From: Flavisolibacter sp.
GTDB taxonomy: Bacteria > Bacteroidota > Bacteroidia > Chitinophagales > Chitinophagaceae
NCBI GenBank assembly: GCA_025936195.1
Contig: JAICTW010000181.1
Location: forward strand, 1 to 6,129
Direction of reading: 5' to 3'
Length of the DNA: 6,129 bases
Shown: one piece after another, positions 1 to 6,129 of the stretch
How the letters are laid out: each line of letters opens with the position of its first letter
Numbering within the stretch: the stretch's first letter is position 1
Program-made: the position numbers and the translations under genes
Notes under the pieces: generated by a model
Told to the model about the DNA's origin: nothing
Databases searched by the model: none
What the model saw: the letters and a program-made list of their open reading frames with translations, nothing else

Positions 1-998
1 ATCGGTCGATTTAAGAGTTCAAATGTTTTTCGGGTTGCAACTCGGCCGCGAGGAGTTCTTTGAATAAAACCTTCTTGAATTAAAAAAGGTTCATACACTT
101 CTTCCAGTGTTCCGGGCTCTTCACCAACTGATGTTGCAATAGTGGTGATGCCAACAGGACCGCCTTTGAATTTTTCAATGATGGAAGAGAGAATGCGGTT
201 GTCCATATCATCCAAACCATGTTCATCCACATTCAACGCCTTGAGCGCATGTTGAGTGATACCCATATCAATCACGCCATCATTCAACACTTGTGCAAAA
301 TCCCGGACCCTTCTTAAAAGGCCGTTGGCAATACGCGGTGTACCGCGACTTCTTCTTGCAATTTCTCCTGCAGCATCGGAAGAGATTTCGGCATTCAGAA
401 TATTTGCAGATCGAAGAATAATTTTTTTCAGCGTTTCTGCAGTGTAATATTCCAGTCGTGATTTTATAGCGAAACGTGAAAGTAATGGTGCAGTCAGCAA
501 ACCGCTTCTTGTAGTGGCACCAATCAATGTAAATGGATTGAGGTTGATCTGGATGCTTCTTGCATTGGGACCACTGTCAATCATGATATCAATTTTGTAA
601 TCTTCCATTGCCGAATACAAATATTCTTCAACTACATTACTCAGGCGATGAATTTCATCAATGAATAAAACATCACTCGGTTCAAGGCCGGTGAGTAAGC
701 CTGCAAGATCACCTGGTTTTTCAATAACGGGACCCGATGTTTCTTTGATGTTTACACCCAATTCATTGGCCACAATCCTGGATAAAGTGGTTTTACCCAA
801 TCCCGGAGGGCCATGAAACAATACATGGTCCAAGGCTTCACCGCGGATCTTTGCTGCTTTAATGAAGATGATCAGGTTTTCAATTACCTGCGGCTGACCG
901 GAAAATTCATCTATCTGCTTTGGACGGATATTATTTTCAAACTCCTTATCCGCTGCCGATAAGCCTTCAGTTTCTTTATTCAAATTGGGATTTGCCAT
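1..998 (-). CDS. ruvB: RuvB, Holliday junction branch migration ATPase (C-terminus cut by window edge)
   Basis: RuvB is the hexameric AAA+ motor that, with RuvA and RuvC, drives branch migration of Holliday junctions during recombinational repair in the cytoplasm. My reverse-strand translation gives 332 codons from ATG at 998-996 with no stop before the window edge. RuvB proteins are usually about 340 residues, so only roughly the last ten should be missing. Visible motifs: Walker A GPPGLGKT at residues 63-70, Walker B VLFIDE at 110-115, sensor 1 GATTR at 160-164, the arginine-finger region LLSRF at 172-176, and the sensor 2 region RGTPRIAN at 218-225. The winged-helix DNA-binding domain covers about 255-332 and carries [10 protein letters not shown] at 310-319. 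Position 226 is Gly, where E. coli has Arg; this is probably ordinary family variation. The start fits the usual RuvB N-terminus and has no clear Shine-Dalgarno, as is typical of Bacteroidota. The gene is divergent from the oxidoreductase gene and no ruvA or ruvC is in view. Confidence 0.97.
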   Translation of the reverse strand, partial: MANPNLNKETEGLSAADKEFENNIRPKQIDEFSGQPQVIENLIIFIKAAKIRGEALDHVLFHGPPGLGKTTLSRIVANELGVNIKETSGPVIEKPGDLAGLLTGLEPSDVLFIDEIHRLSNVVEEYLYSAMEDYKIDIMIDSGPNARSIQINLNPFTLIGATTRSGLLTAPLLSRFAIKSRLEYYTAETLKKIILRSANILNAEISSDAAGEIARRSRGTPRIANGLLRRVRDFAQVLNDGVIDMGITQHALKALNVDEHGLDDMDNRILSSIIEKFKGGPVGITTIATSVGEEPGTLEEVYEPFLIQEGFIQRTPRGRVATRKTFELLNRP

Positions 999-1082
999 TG
1001 CTGTAAAACTAAGGCTTTTAGCAAAGAAATCAGTACAAGAAATGCTTAAAGCTTATTGTAAATTCGGATAAACAAAATCACC
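999..1082. promoter_or_regulatory. Divergent intergenic region between ruvB and the oxidoreductase gene
   Basis: This 84-bp gap must hold the 5' signals for both flanking genes because they point away from each other. On the plus strand TAAATTCG at 1059-1066 matches five of the six fixed bases of the Bacteroidota -7 element (TAnnTTTG) and would put transcription start about 12 bases before the ATG at 1083. I see no convincing -33 TTG partner at the right distance. On the minus strand I found no good -7 match. No Shine-Dalgarno precedes either start. That the region contains promoters follows from gene layout; the specific box is a weak guess. Confidence 0.4.
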
Positions 1083-1745
1083 ATGAACATAGGCGTATTG
1101 GGTACAGGCATGGTTGGCGAAACCATTGCTACTGCACTTACTGAAAAAGGATACAACGTACGAATGGGCAGTCGTACTGCCAATAACGAAAAAGCCACTG
1201 TATGGGTACAAAAATCAAAGAATGCATCGCAAGCTAATTTCAATGATGCTGCTGCTTTTGGCGAAATGGTTTTTCTATGCTTGAACGGAGAGCATGCATT
1301 GGATGCTGTTCGTTCCATTGAGACAAAAAATGTTGCCGGTAAAATTGTAATTGATGCAACCAATCCACTCGATTTCAGTAAAGGAATGCCACCAGGATTA
1401 CTCGATGGATTAAGCAATTCAAATTCTCTTGGCGAAGAAATTCAAAAAGCATTGCCGGATGCTCATGTAGTGAAGGTTTTAAATACGGTGAACAGCAATG
1501 TAATGGTAAATCCGAAACTGGTGAACAATGGTGATCACAGTTTATTCCTTTGCGGCAATGATGCTGATGCTAAAAATAAAGTGAAGCAATTTTTGGTGGA
1601 TACATTTGGATGGAAGGCAGAAAATATTTTGGATCTCGGAGGAATTCAATCGGCAAGAGTTACCGAAGCCTATGTTCCTTTGTGGGTGAGTTTAATGCAG
1701 GCTGTTGCAACGCCAATGTTTAGTATTAAGGTGGTGAAAGGCTAA
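1083..1745 (+). CDS. NADP-binding oxidoreductase, F420-dependent NADP reductase-like family
   Basis: This 220-residue protein has the Rossmann fold of the F420-dependent NADP reductase-like family (NADP oxidoreductase, coenzyme F420-dependent; COG2085-type). The dinucleotide-binding glycine motif GTGMVG lies at residues 7-12 directly after the first beta strand. It is followed by GSRT at 29-32, where Ser30 and Arg31 are placed to bind the 2'-phosphate of NADP(H), so NADP rather than NAD is the likely cofactor. DATNPL at 91-96 and KVLNTVNSNVM at 131-141 match conserved blocks after the Rossmann core. There is no signal peptide or membrane segment, so it should be cytosolic. The second substrate cannot be read from the sequence. 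Bacteroidota are not known to make F420, so the family name probably misleads here and another hydride acceptor or donor is likely. The ATG is chosen because the Rossmann strand starts two residues later. It is a single gene, convergent with the M23 gene. Confidence 0.85.
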   Translation: MNIGVLGTGMVGETIATALTEKGYNVRMGSRTANNEKATVWVQKSKNASQANFNDAAAFGEMVFLCLNGEHALDAVRSIETKNVAGKIVIDATNPLDFSKGMPPGLLDGLSNSNSLGEEIQKALPDAHVVKVLNTVNSNVMVNPKLVNNGDHSLFLCGNDADAKNKVKQFLVDTFGWKAENILDLGGIQSARVTEAYVPLWVSLMQAVATPMFSIKVVKG

Positions 1746-1819
1746 GAGCCAAAGAGGAAAAGGAGAAAAGAATTTTGCTGATCTTTTTCTTTACCTTTTT
1801 TTCTCTTTTAGCTCTTAGC
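1741..1819. terminator. Long imperfect inverted repeat, probable bidirectional terminator
   Basis: Perfect 9-base outer arms GCTAAGAGC (1741-1749) and GCTCTTAGC (1811-1819) are followed inward by AAAGAG (1751-1756) pairing with CTCTTT (1803-1808). A purine-rich left arm then faces a pyrimidine-rich right arm with a few bulges. The inner stem is AAAAGA (1766-1771) with TCTTTT (1782-1787), and the loop is about 10 bases (1772-1781). Both convergent genes end inside the structure: the oxidoreductase stop is at 1743-1745 and the M23 gene stop, read on the minus strand, is at 1810-1808. Location and symmetry suggest a terminator acting in both directions. It is not a classic GC-rich stem with a T tail, so the function is inferred. 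Confidence 0.6.
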
Positions 1820-2515
1820 TGCATACTGCATCATCTGCAAAATCAAATCAGGATTCAGACAATTGCTCAAATACTTTTCTCTTTCCGAAAACCTGCAAAC
1901 GCCCGGATAATCTCCTTTCATTCCTTCCATATCAAGGATCAAATGAAAATGCAAATGCGGTGGCCACTGGCCGTTTTCAAAAGGAATTCCAAATTCGGCA
2001 AACACATCTCCTTTTTTAATACTATCACCTTCCTGAATATTTTTAATGGAGTTCAAACTCAGATGTCCATAAAGCGTATGAAAAGTTTCTCCTTCTAAAT
2101 TGTGTGTAAGAATAATTGTTGCCCCGTAATCGCCAAACGCATTGTTGAAAGCAAAGCTGTGAACAATACCGTCAAGTGGCGCCATTACTTTGGTGTAAGG
2201 CTTGCCCCAGATGTCAATTCCTAAATGTAAGCGTCTTCCCTCTCCTCCATCCGCCGCGTCAAACATACGACTGCGTGAATAAATCGTCCGGTGTTCATCA
2301 TAACCTCCAATTCCATACTTCGCACCAACACTTTGTAATTTTGAATTGATGTATTGAATAAACAAATTGGTATTCTCTAAAATTTCTGAATTCAACTCCT
2401 TGTTTCTTTCTGTAAAGTCCAAAAGCAAAAGCTTATCCGTTTCATCAAATGGAACTACCGGATGAAATTCACCGGAATGTTTCTTCGACCACTCTTCAAA
2501 ATTCTTTGCTGACAT
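1808..2515 (-). CDS. M23 family (LytM-type) zinc metallopeptidase domain protein, no signal peptide
   Basis: This 235-residue protein carries a peptidase M23 domain in its second half. The family hydrolyses glycine-containing or peptidoglycan cross-link peptides using one zinc ion. The zinc ligands expected from LytM/lysostaphin are present: His97 and Asp101 in HLGID, and His189 in HLHFH (187-191). The catalytic partners His187 and His151 (in YGHLS, 149-153) are also there, so the site looks intact. The lipoyl-like MAPLDGIV segment at 111-118 and EGDSIKKGD at 162-170 are typical of the fold. Residues 1-90 are not recognised apart from a probable helical stretch at about 25-62. The N-terminus is hydrophilic, with no signal peptide, lipobox or membrane helix, which is odd for a cell-wall enzyme. 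The C-terminal end (LSNCLNPDLIL, 216-226) reminds me of the M23 middle domain in large phosphotransferase-M23-class III aminotransferase fusions, so a cytosolic non-wall role is possible. The true substrate is unknown. Confidence 0.88.
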   Translation of the reverse strand: MSAKNFEEWSKKHSGEFHPVVPFDETDKLLLLDFTERNKELNSEILENTNLFIQYINSKLQSVGAKYGIGGYDEHRTIYSRSRMFDAADGGEGRRLHLGIDIWGKPYTKVMAPLDGIVHSFAFNNAFGDYGATIILTHNLEGETFHTLYGHLSLNSIKNIQEGDSIKKGDVFAEFGIPFENGQWPPHLHFHLILDMEGMKGDYPGVCRFSEREKYLSNCLNPDLILQMMQYAAKS

Positions 2516-2570
2516 ATTTGCAAATTAATACCTTAGTAACGCTTCTGCTTTTTAAAATTAAAACTAACAC
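2516..2570. promoter_or_regulatory. Divergent intergenic region between the M23 gene and the tricorn-like protease gene
   Basis: This 55-bp AT-rich gap separates two divergent starts and so should contain, or overlap, both promoters. A perfect 10-base palindrome ATTTGCAAAT at 2516-2525 touches the start codon of the M23 gene. The leader of the plus-strand gene just before its ATG is A-rich (AAAATTAAAACTAACAC), as is common in Bacteroidota, with no Shine-Dalgarno. I could not find a well-spaced -33/-7 pair for either direction. The regulatory role is inferred from layout only. Confidence 0.4.
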
Positions 2571-5500
2571 ATGAAAAGATTGATCGCTCTGGCTGCGCTG
2601 GCCCTTGGCATTAGCAGCTACGCACAAAACAACAATCCCTTGTGGTTGCGTTATCCTTCCATTTCGCCCGATGGTAAAACCATCGTTTTTGAGTTTAAAG
2701 GTGATTTGTATAAAGTGCCGAGTTCCGGCGGAGAAGCCATTCCCATTACGTTGAACGAATCCTACGATTACATGCCGGTTTGGAGCCATGACGGAAAATG
2801 GATTGCTTTTGCCTCTGATCGCTATGGCAATTTCGATGTGTACATTATGCCTTCTGAAGGCGGCGAGGCCAAACGTTTGACCTACAATTCTGCCAACGAT
2901 TATCCTTACGACTTCACTACCGACGATAAAAAAGTTTTGTTCGGCACCAACAGAAATGATGTTTATACTTCGGCACGTTTTCCGCAACGTGGATTGTTTC
3001 AAAAATTGTATGAAGTGCCCACTACAGGCGGACGTTCGGTAATGGTTTTGTCTGCAGGTTCCGAATTTGCCCACTTCAATAAAGCCGGTGATAAAATTAT
3101 TTTCCAGGACCGCAAAGGTTATGAAGATGCCTATCGCAAACATCATACTTCTGCAGTAACGAGAGATATCTGGATCTACGATACAAAAAAAGATGATTAT
3201 ACACAGGTTTCATCTTACGAAGGTGAAGACCGTGAGCCGGTTTGGGGCGGCGATGATAACAGTTTCTATTATCTGAGCGAAAAAGATGGTCAGTCGCAAA
3301 ATATTTACAAGGCCACTGTTGGCGGACAAACTACATTAACGGAAGTAACAAAATTCAAAGACAATCCGGTTCGTTTTTTAAGTCGCGCTAATGATGGAAC
3401 GCTTTGCTTTACCTATGACGGGGAGATTTATTCAATGAAAGATGGAGCACAACCACAAAAACTAAAGATCAGCATCAATGCAGATACAAGAGGCGATGAT
3501 GAAAAGATTCTTCCCGTTAACACCGGTGTTACACAAACAGCGCTTTCTCCCAATGGAAAAGAAATCGCTTTTGTTGTTCGCGGCGAAGTGTTTGTAACTT
3601 CTGTTGAAGGTGGTTACACCAAACGCATTACCAACACACCGCAACAGGAAAGGACCGTAGAGTTTTCTCCTGACGGAAGAACCTTGTACTATGCAAGCGA
3701 ACGTGGTAATAGCTGGGATATTTACAAGGCATCTATTGAAAGAAAAGAAGAACCTTATTTCTATGCTTCTACTGTTGTAAAAGAAGAGCCGGTGATTGCA
3801 ACGGATGATGATGAATTTCAACCTGTGATTTCTCCGGATGGAAAAGAGATTGCGTATCTCGACGAAAGAAATATTTTGAAGGTTTACAATCTCGCTTCTA
3901 AAAAAAGCAGAACTATTGTTCCAAAAGGTGTGAACTTTTCGTACTCCGACGGTGATCAATATTATACCTGGTCGCCCGATGGAAAATGGATTGCTTTCAA
4001 TTCGGCAGAAGGCCGTTGGGGAAGCAGTGAAGTGGCTTTGATGAAAGCAGATGGAAGTGGCGAAAGAAAAAATCTTACACAAAGCGGCTTCTTTGATGGC
4101 GGTGCACAATGGGCATTCGGCGGAAAAGCTTTGTTGTGGACAACCGATCGTGATGGCAAAAAGCCATTGGCTTACCAGGGCGCAAGAGAAGTGGATGTGT
4201 ATGCCATGTTCTTTGACCAGGATGCGTATGATCGTTTCAAATTGACCAAGGATGAATTTTCATTGCTGAAAGAAAAAGAAGATAAAGACAAGGAAGCTGC
4301 AAAAAAAGATTCTTCCTTAAAAATTGCTTCACCAACAAAATCCTGGGAGCCCTATTTCGAAGGTCTGGACAATCGCAAGCTTCGTTTGACCATCAACTCA
4401 GGAAATATTTCGAGTTATCAATTAAGCCCTGATGGTGAAAAATTATTCTTTACTGCACGAATGGAAAAAGGTTATGACCTCTGGCAAACCAATCCACGCA
4501 CCAAAGAAACCAAGCTCCTTGCTAAATTAGACGGCGGTCCTGCCGGTTTGGATATTAGTAAAGATGGAAAGAGTTTGTTTGTGGTAAGTGATGGACGAAT
4601 TATGAAAGTAGATGCAGACAATGGAAAAGTTTCTCCTGTTGTTGTTAATGGAGAAATGGTGTTAAAAGCGAATGATGAAAGAGCGTACATTTTTGATCAT
4701 GCATGGCGACAAGTGACCAAGAAATTTTATGATCCCAAAATAGGCGGTATTGACTGGAAAAAATATCATGACACTTATGCCAAATTCCTCCCTTACATCA
4801 ATAACAATTACGATTTCCAGGAACTGTTAAGTGAGTTGTTGGGCGAATTAAATGCTTCGCACACAGGAGGACGTTATTCTCCCCAGCAACAAAACACCGA
4901 TGCCACTGCAAGCCTTGGAATGTTATATGATGAAAGCTATGATGGCAATGGTTTAAAAGTAATGGAAGTGCTGGAAGGAGGACCATTTACCAATGCTAAA
5001 ACAAAAATTAAGAAAGGTGTGATTATTGAAAAGATTGATGGCGAAGAAGTGAGCAATGATTTTGATTGGGCAAAACTGCTTAATAGGAAAACAGGAAAAA
5101 ATACTTTGCTAAGTCTTTACGATCCTGAAACCAAACAACGCTGGGAAGAAACAACAAAGCCTATTTCAACTGGCGAGGAACAGGGTTTGCTTTATCAGCG
5201 TTGGGTAAATAATAACCGCAAGAAAGTAGATGAACTTTCAGGCGGTAAAGTGGGTTATGTGCACATACAAGGCATGAACGACGGAAGCTATCGCACTACC
5301 TATGAAGATGTTTTGGGTAAAGCTGCCGATAAGGAAGCATTGATTGTTGATACCCGTTTTAATGGTGGCGGATGGCTGCACGATGACCTGGTGACCTTCC
5401 TGAGTGGTAAAATTTATTTGAAGTTTTCGCCACAAGGTATTACACCAACTTCTGGCGAACCAAGAAATAAATGGACTAATCCTTCTACTGTATTAATGAG

Positions 5501-5819
5501 TGAAAGCAATTACTCCGATGCATATATCTTTCCCTATGCCTATCATGAATTAGGTATTGGGAAATTAATTGGCATGCCTGTAGCCGGCACCGGAACTGCT
5601 GTTTGGTGGGAGCAGCAAATTGATCCCACATTGGTGTTTGGTATTCCAATGATTGCAACCATTGGTAAAGAAGGAAGACCAACTGAGGGTTTGCAATTAG
5701 AACCCGATATTAAAGTGGTAAATGATTACAAATCTATCTTAAGTGGAAAGGATTCTCAATTGCAAGCAGCAGTAAAAGAAATGCTGGAAGAGATTAAGAC
5801 AAAGAAAAAAGATTTTTAA
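2571..5819 (+). CDS. Secreted tricorn-like S41 family serine protease with beta-propeller and PDZ domains
   Basis: This 1082-residue exported protease has the architecture of archaeal tricorn, which degrades peptides into short fragments. A type I signal peptide covers residues 1-18 (KR, hydrophobic core, cleavage likely after SYA), so it should act in the periplasm or outside. From about 25 to 690 come PD40/TolB-like beta-propeller repeats with the SPDGK signature, e.g. at 31, 71, 325, 365, 420, 467, 618 and 662. A Lys/Glu/Asp-rich linker lies at 567-580. A helical tricorn C1-like region covers about 700-765, a PDZ domain about 780-865, and the S41 core the rest. The tricorn tetrad (Ser745, His746, Ser965, Glu1023 in Thermoplasma) maps to Ser763, His764, Ser982 (in NYSDA) and Glu1039 (in TEGLQLEPD), with near-identical spacing. 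The oxyanion-region NGGG is at 931-934. Catalysis should be intact. No type IX secretion C-terminal domain is visible. Substrates are presumably oligopeptides; the propellers may gate entry. It is monocistronic by context and followed by a strong terminator. Confidence 0.95.
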   Translation: MKRLIALAALALGISSYAQNNNPLWLRYPSISPDGKTIVFEFKGDLYKVPSSGGEAIPITLNESYDYMPVWSHDGKWIAFASDRYGNFDVYIMPSEGGEAKRLTYNSANDYPYDFTTDDKKVLFGTNRNDVYTSARFPQRGLFQKLYEVPTTGGRSVMVLSAGSEFAHFNKAGDKIIFQDRKGYEDAYRKHHTSAVTRDIWIYDTKKDDYTQVSSYEGEDREPVWGGDDNSFYYLSEKDGQSQNIYKATVGGQTTLTEVTKFKDNPVRFLSRANDGTLCFTYDGEIYSMKDGAQPQKLKISINADTRGDDEKILPVNTGVTQTALSPNGKEIAFVVRGEVFVTSVEGGYTKRITNTPQQERTVEFSPDGRTLYYASERGNSWDIYKASIERKEEPYFYASTVVKEEPVIATDDDEFQPVISPDGKEIAYLDERNILKVYNLASKKSRTIVPKGVNFSYSDGDQYYTWSPDGKWIAFNSAEGRWGSSEVALMKADGSGERKNLTQSGFFDGGAQWAFGGKALLWTTDRDGKKPLAYQGAREVDVYAMFFDQDAYDRFKLTKDEFSLLKEKEDKDKEAAKKDSSLKIASPTKSWEPYFEGLDNRKLRLTINSGNISSYQLSPDGEKLFFTARMEKGYDLWQTNPRTKETKLLAKLDGGPAGLDISKDGKSLFVVSDGRIMKVDADNGKVSPVVVNGEMVLKANDERAYIFDHAWRQVTKKFYDPKIGGIDWKKYHDTYAKFLPYINNNYDFQELLSELLGELNASHTGGRYSPQQQNTDATASLGMLYDESYDGNGLKVMEVLEGGPFTNAKTKIKKGVIIEKIDGEEVSNDFDWAKLLNRKTGKNTLLSLYDPETKQRWEETTKPISTGEEQGLLYQRWVNNNRKKVDELSGGKVGYVHIQGMNDGSYRTTYEDVLGKAADKEALIVDTRFNGGGWLHDDLVTFLSGKIYLKFSPQGITPTSGEPRNKWTNPSTVLMSESNYSDAYIFPYAYHELGIGKLIGMPVAGTGTAVWWEQQIDPTLVFGIPMIATIGKEGRPTEGLQLEPDIKVVNDYKSILSGKDSQLQAAVKEMLEEIKTKKKDF

Positions 5820-5860
5820 CCGCGGATTAAAAAGATTGGAGACGATTTTCAGGATTTTTA
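5820..5860. repeat. Phased GATT repeat after the protease gene
   Basis: Immediately after the stop codon, GATT occurs at 5825-5828, 5834-5837, 5844-5847 and 5853-5856, a spacing of 9, 10 and 9 bases, starting from CCGCGGATTAAAAAG. I recall similar degenerate CGCGGATT / GGATTTT intergenic elements from other Bacteroidota genomes, but this is memory, not a search. It may be a dispersed non-coding repeat. It lies between the gene and its terminator, so it would be transcribed into the 3' untranslated region. It does not form an obvious hairpin by itself. Confidence 0.5.
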
Positions 5861-5883
5861 GTTCTATAAACCAACATCAACCG

Positions 5884-5915
5884 GCCCCGGAGTTTTCTTC
5901 GGGGCTTTTTGTTTT
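5884..5915 (+). terminator. Intrinsic (Rho-independent) terminator of the tricorn-like protease gene
   Basis: GCCCCG (5884-5889) pairs with CGGGGC (5900-5905). The stem continues inward with GAG (5890-5892) against CTT (5897-5899), including one G-T pair, and closes on a TTTT loop (5893-5896). The stem is followed by TTTTTGTTTT at 5906-5915. This is a textbook GC stem with a T tail on the plus strand, 64 bases after the stop codon. On the minus strand the hairpin is not followed by a T run, so it probably does not terminate the lipocalin transcript efficiently. Confidence 0.92.
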
Positions 5916-5965
5916 GTGCGATCTGGTGGGAACGTTGATCTCGCGTTGTAACGACAAACAAATGG

Positions 5966-6129
5966 TTATTGACCACAAGCCTGATTGGCACGAACGAGCT
6001 TCGCCGTCGGAAAACCTTTGTCTTTTGCTTTCGCCACGAGTTGGTTGAACAGCGCTTCGTCCATTGTCTTTTCGCGCGAGAGAATCCACAAATATTTGCG
6101 GTTCGGGTGACCCACGATCGCGTACGAAT
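5966..6129 (-). CDS. blc: Blc-type bacterial lipocalin, C-terminal fragment (start outside window)
   Basis: The reverse strand is open from the window edge to a TAA at 5968-5966, giving 53 complete C-terminal codons. The fragment starts SYAIVGHPNRKYLWILSR, which matches the conserved final strand of bacterial lipocalins (YLWILSR block). It continues with a helix carrying TMDEALFNQLVAKAKDKGF and then TAKLVRANQ, as in E. coli Blc, where a C-terminal helix also packs on the barrel. Blc-type proteins are usually outer-membrane lipoproteins of about 170-180 residues that bind lipids such as lysophospholipids and are linked to envelope stress. The lipoprotein signal would lie outside this window and cannot be checked. 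By hand count the fragment is about 51% GC (83 of 162 bases), with frequent GCG, CTC, CCG and CGC codons, unlike the A/T-rich genes to its left. It is convergent with the protease gene. Confidence 0.88.
   Translation of the reverse strand, partial: SYAIVGHPNRKYLWILSREKTMDEALFNQLVAKAKDKGFPTAKLVRANQACGQ

Noticed and set aside
256..447. Plus-strand 63-codon open frame within ruvB
   Set aside because: Antisense to the conserved sensor 2 region of RuvB; no independent support.
1046..1417. Minus-strand 123-codon open frame opposite the oxidoreductase
   Set aside because: Antisense to the Rossmann fold coding sequence, no domain, no sensible start context.
1775..2098. Plus-strand 107-codon open frame with a hydrophobic N-terminus
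   Set aside because: The apparent signal-like start comes from the T-rich arm of the inverted repeat and the frame then runs antisense to the well-supported M23 gene.
2496..3146. Minus-strand 216-codon open frame antisense to the protease gene start
   Set aside because: It lies opposite the signal peptide and first propeller repeats of a clearly real protein, shows no recognisable domain, and its composition is what a frame opposite a coding sequence gives. Its start region also overlaps the M23 gene.
3462..4109. Minus-strand 215-codon open frame inside the protease gene
   Set aside because: Fully antisense to the propeller repeats; its Phe-, Ser- and Ile-rich translation is the expected complement of Lys/Glu/Asp-rich coding sequence, with no family motif.
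5836..6048. Plus-strand 70-codon open frame downstream of the protease
   Set aside because: It runs through the intrinsic terminator and then antisense to the lipocalin; no motif.
5877..6089. Minus-strand 70-codon open frame across the terminator and lipocalin
   Set aside because: It is in a different frame from the recognisable lipocalin C-terminus and reads through the terminator hairpin; the lipocalin frame explains the coding signal.
1..6129. A novel multi-gene defence or mobile system
   Set aside because: Gene orientations alternate, each gene belongs to a recognisable housekeeping or envelope family, and there is no transposase, integrase, toxin, nuclease, CRISPR repeat or tRNA attachment site.

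Overview
The window looks like an ordinary chromosomal stretch of a Bacteroidota bacterium, possibly of the Chitinophagales/Sphingobacteriia type. Evidence for this is the moderately AT-rich coding sequence (about 40% GC in a sampled line), A-rich leaders without clear Shine-Dalgarno sequences, a RuvB of the expected type, and a large exported tricorn-like S41 peptidase of a kind common in that phylum. The assignment is an inference from these traits, not from a database match.

Layout from left to right: (1) ruvB on the minus strand, complete at its start and cut by the left window edge near its C-terminus; (2) an 84-bp divergent gap; (3) a plus-strand NADP-binding oxidoreductase of the F420-dependent reductase-like family; (4) a short convergent gap with a long imperfect inverted repeat that contains both flanking stop codons; (5) a minus-strand M23 (LytM-type) zinc metallopeptidase with no signal peptide; (6) a 55-bp divergent gap; (7) a plus-strand 1082-residue secreted tricorn-like protease with N-terminal beta-propeller repeats, a PDZ domain and an S41 catalytic core whose catalytic residues are all present; (8) a short GATT-rich periodic repeat and a strong intrinsic terminator; (9) the C-terminal 53 codons of a minus-strand Blc-type lipocalin, running off the right edge and noticeably richer in GC than its neighbours.

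Gene orientation alternates (minus, plus, minus, plus, minus), so each gene is probably its own transcription unit and nothing here looks like an operon or a multi-gene system. The shared themes are housekeeping: DNA recombination (RuvB), redox metabolism, and cell-envelope or protein turnover (tricorn-like protease, lipocalin, perhaps the M23 protein). I found no CRISPR array, tRNA, rRNA, insertion sequence or phage gene. The points most worth a second look are the stop-spanning inverted repeat, the cytosolic-looking M23 protein, the phased GATT repeat and the composition shift at the lipocalin.
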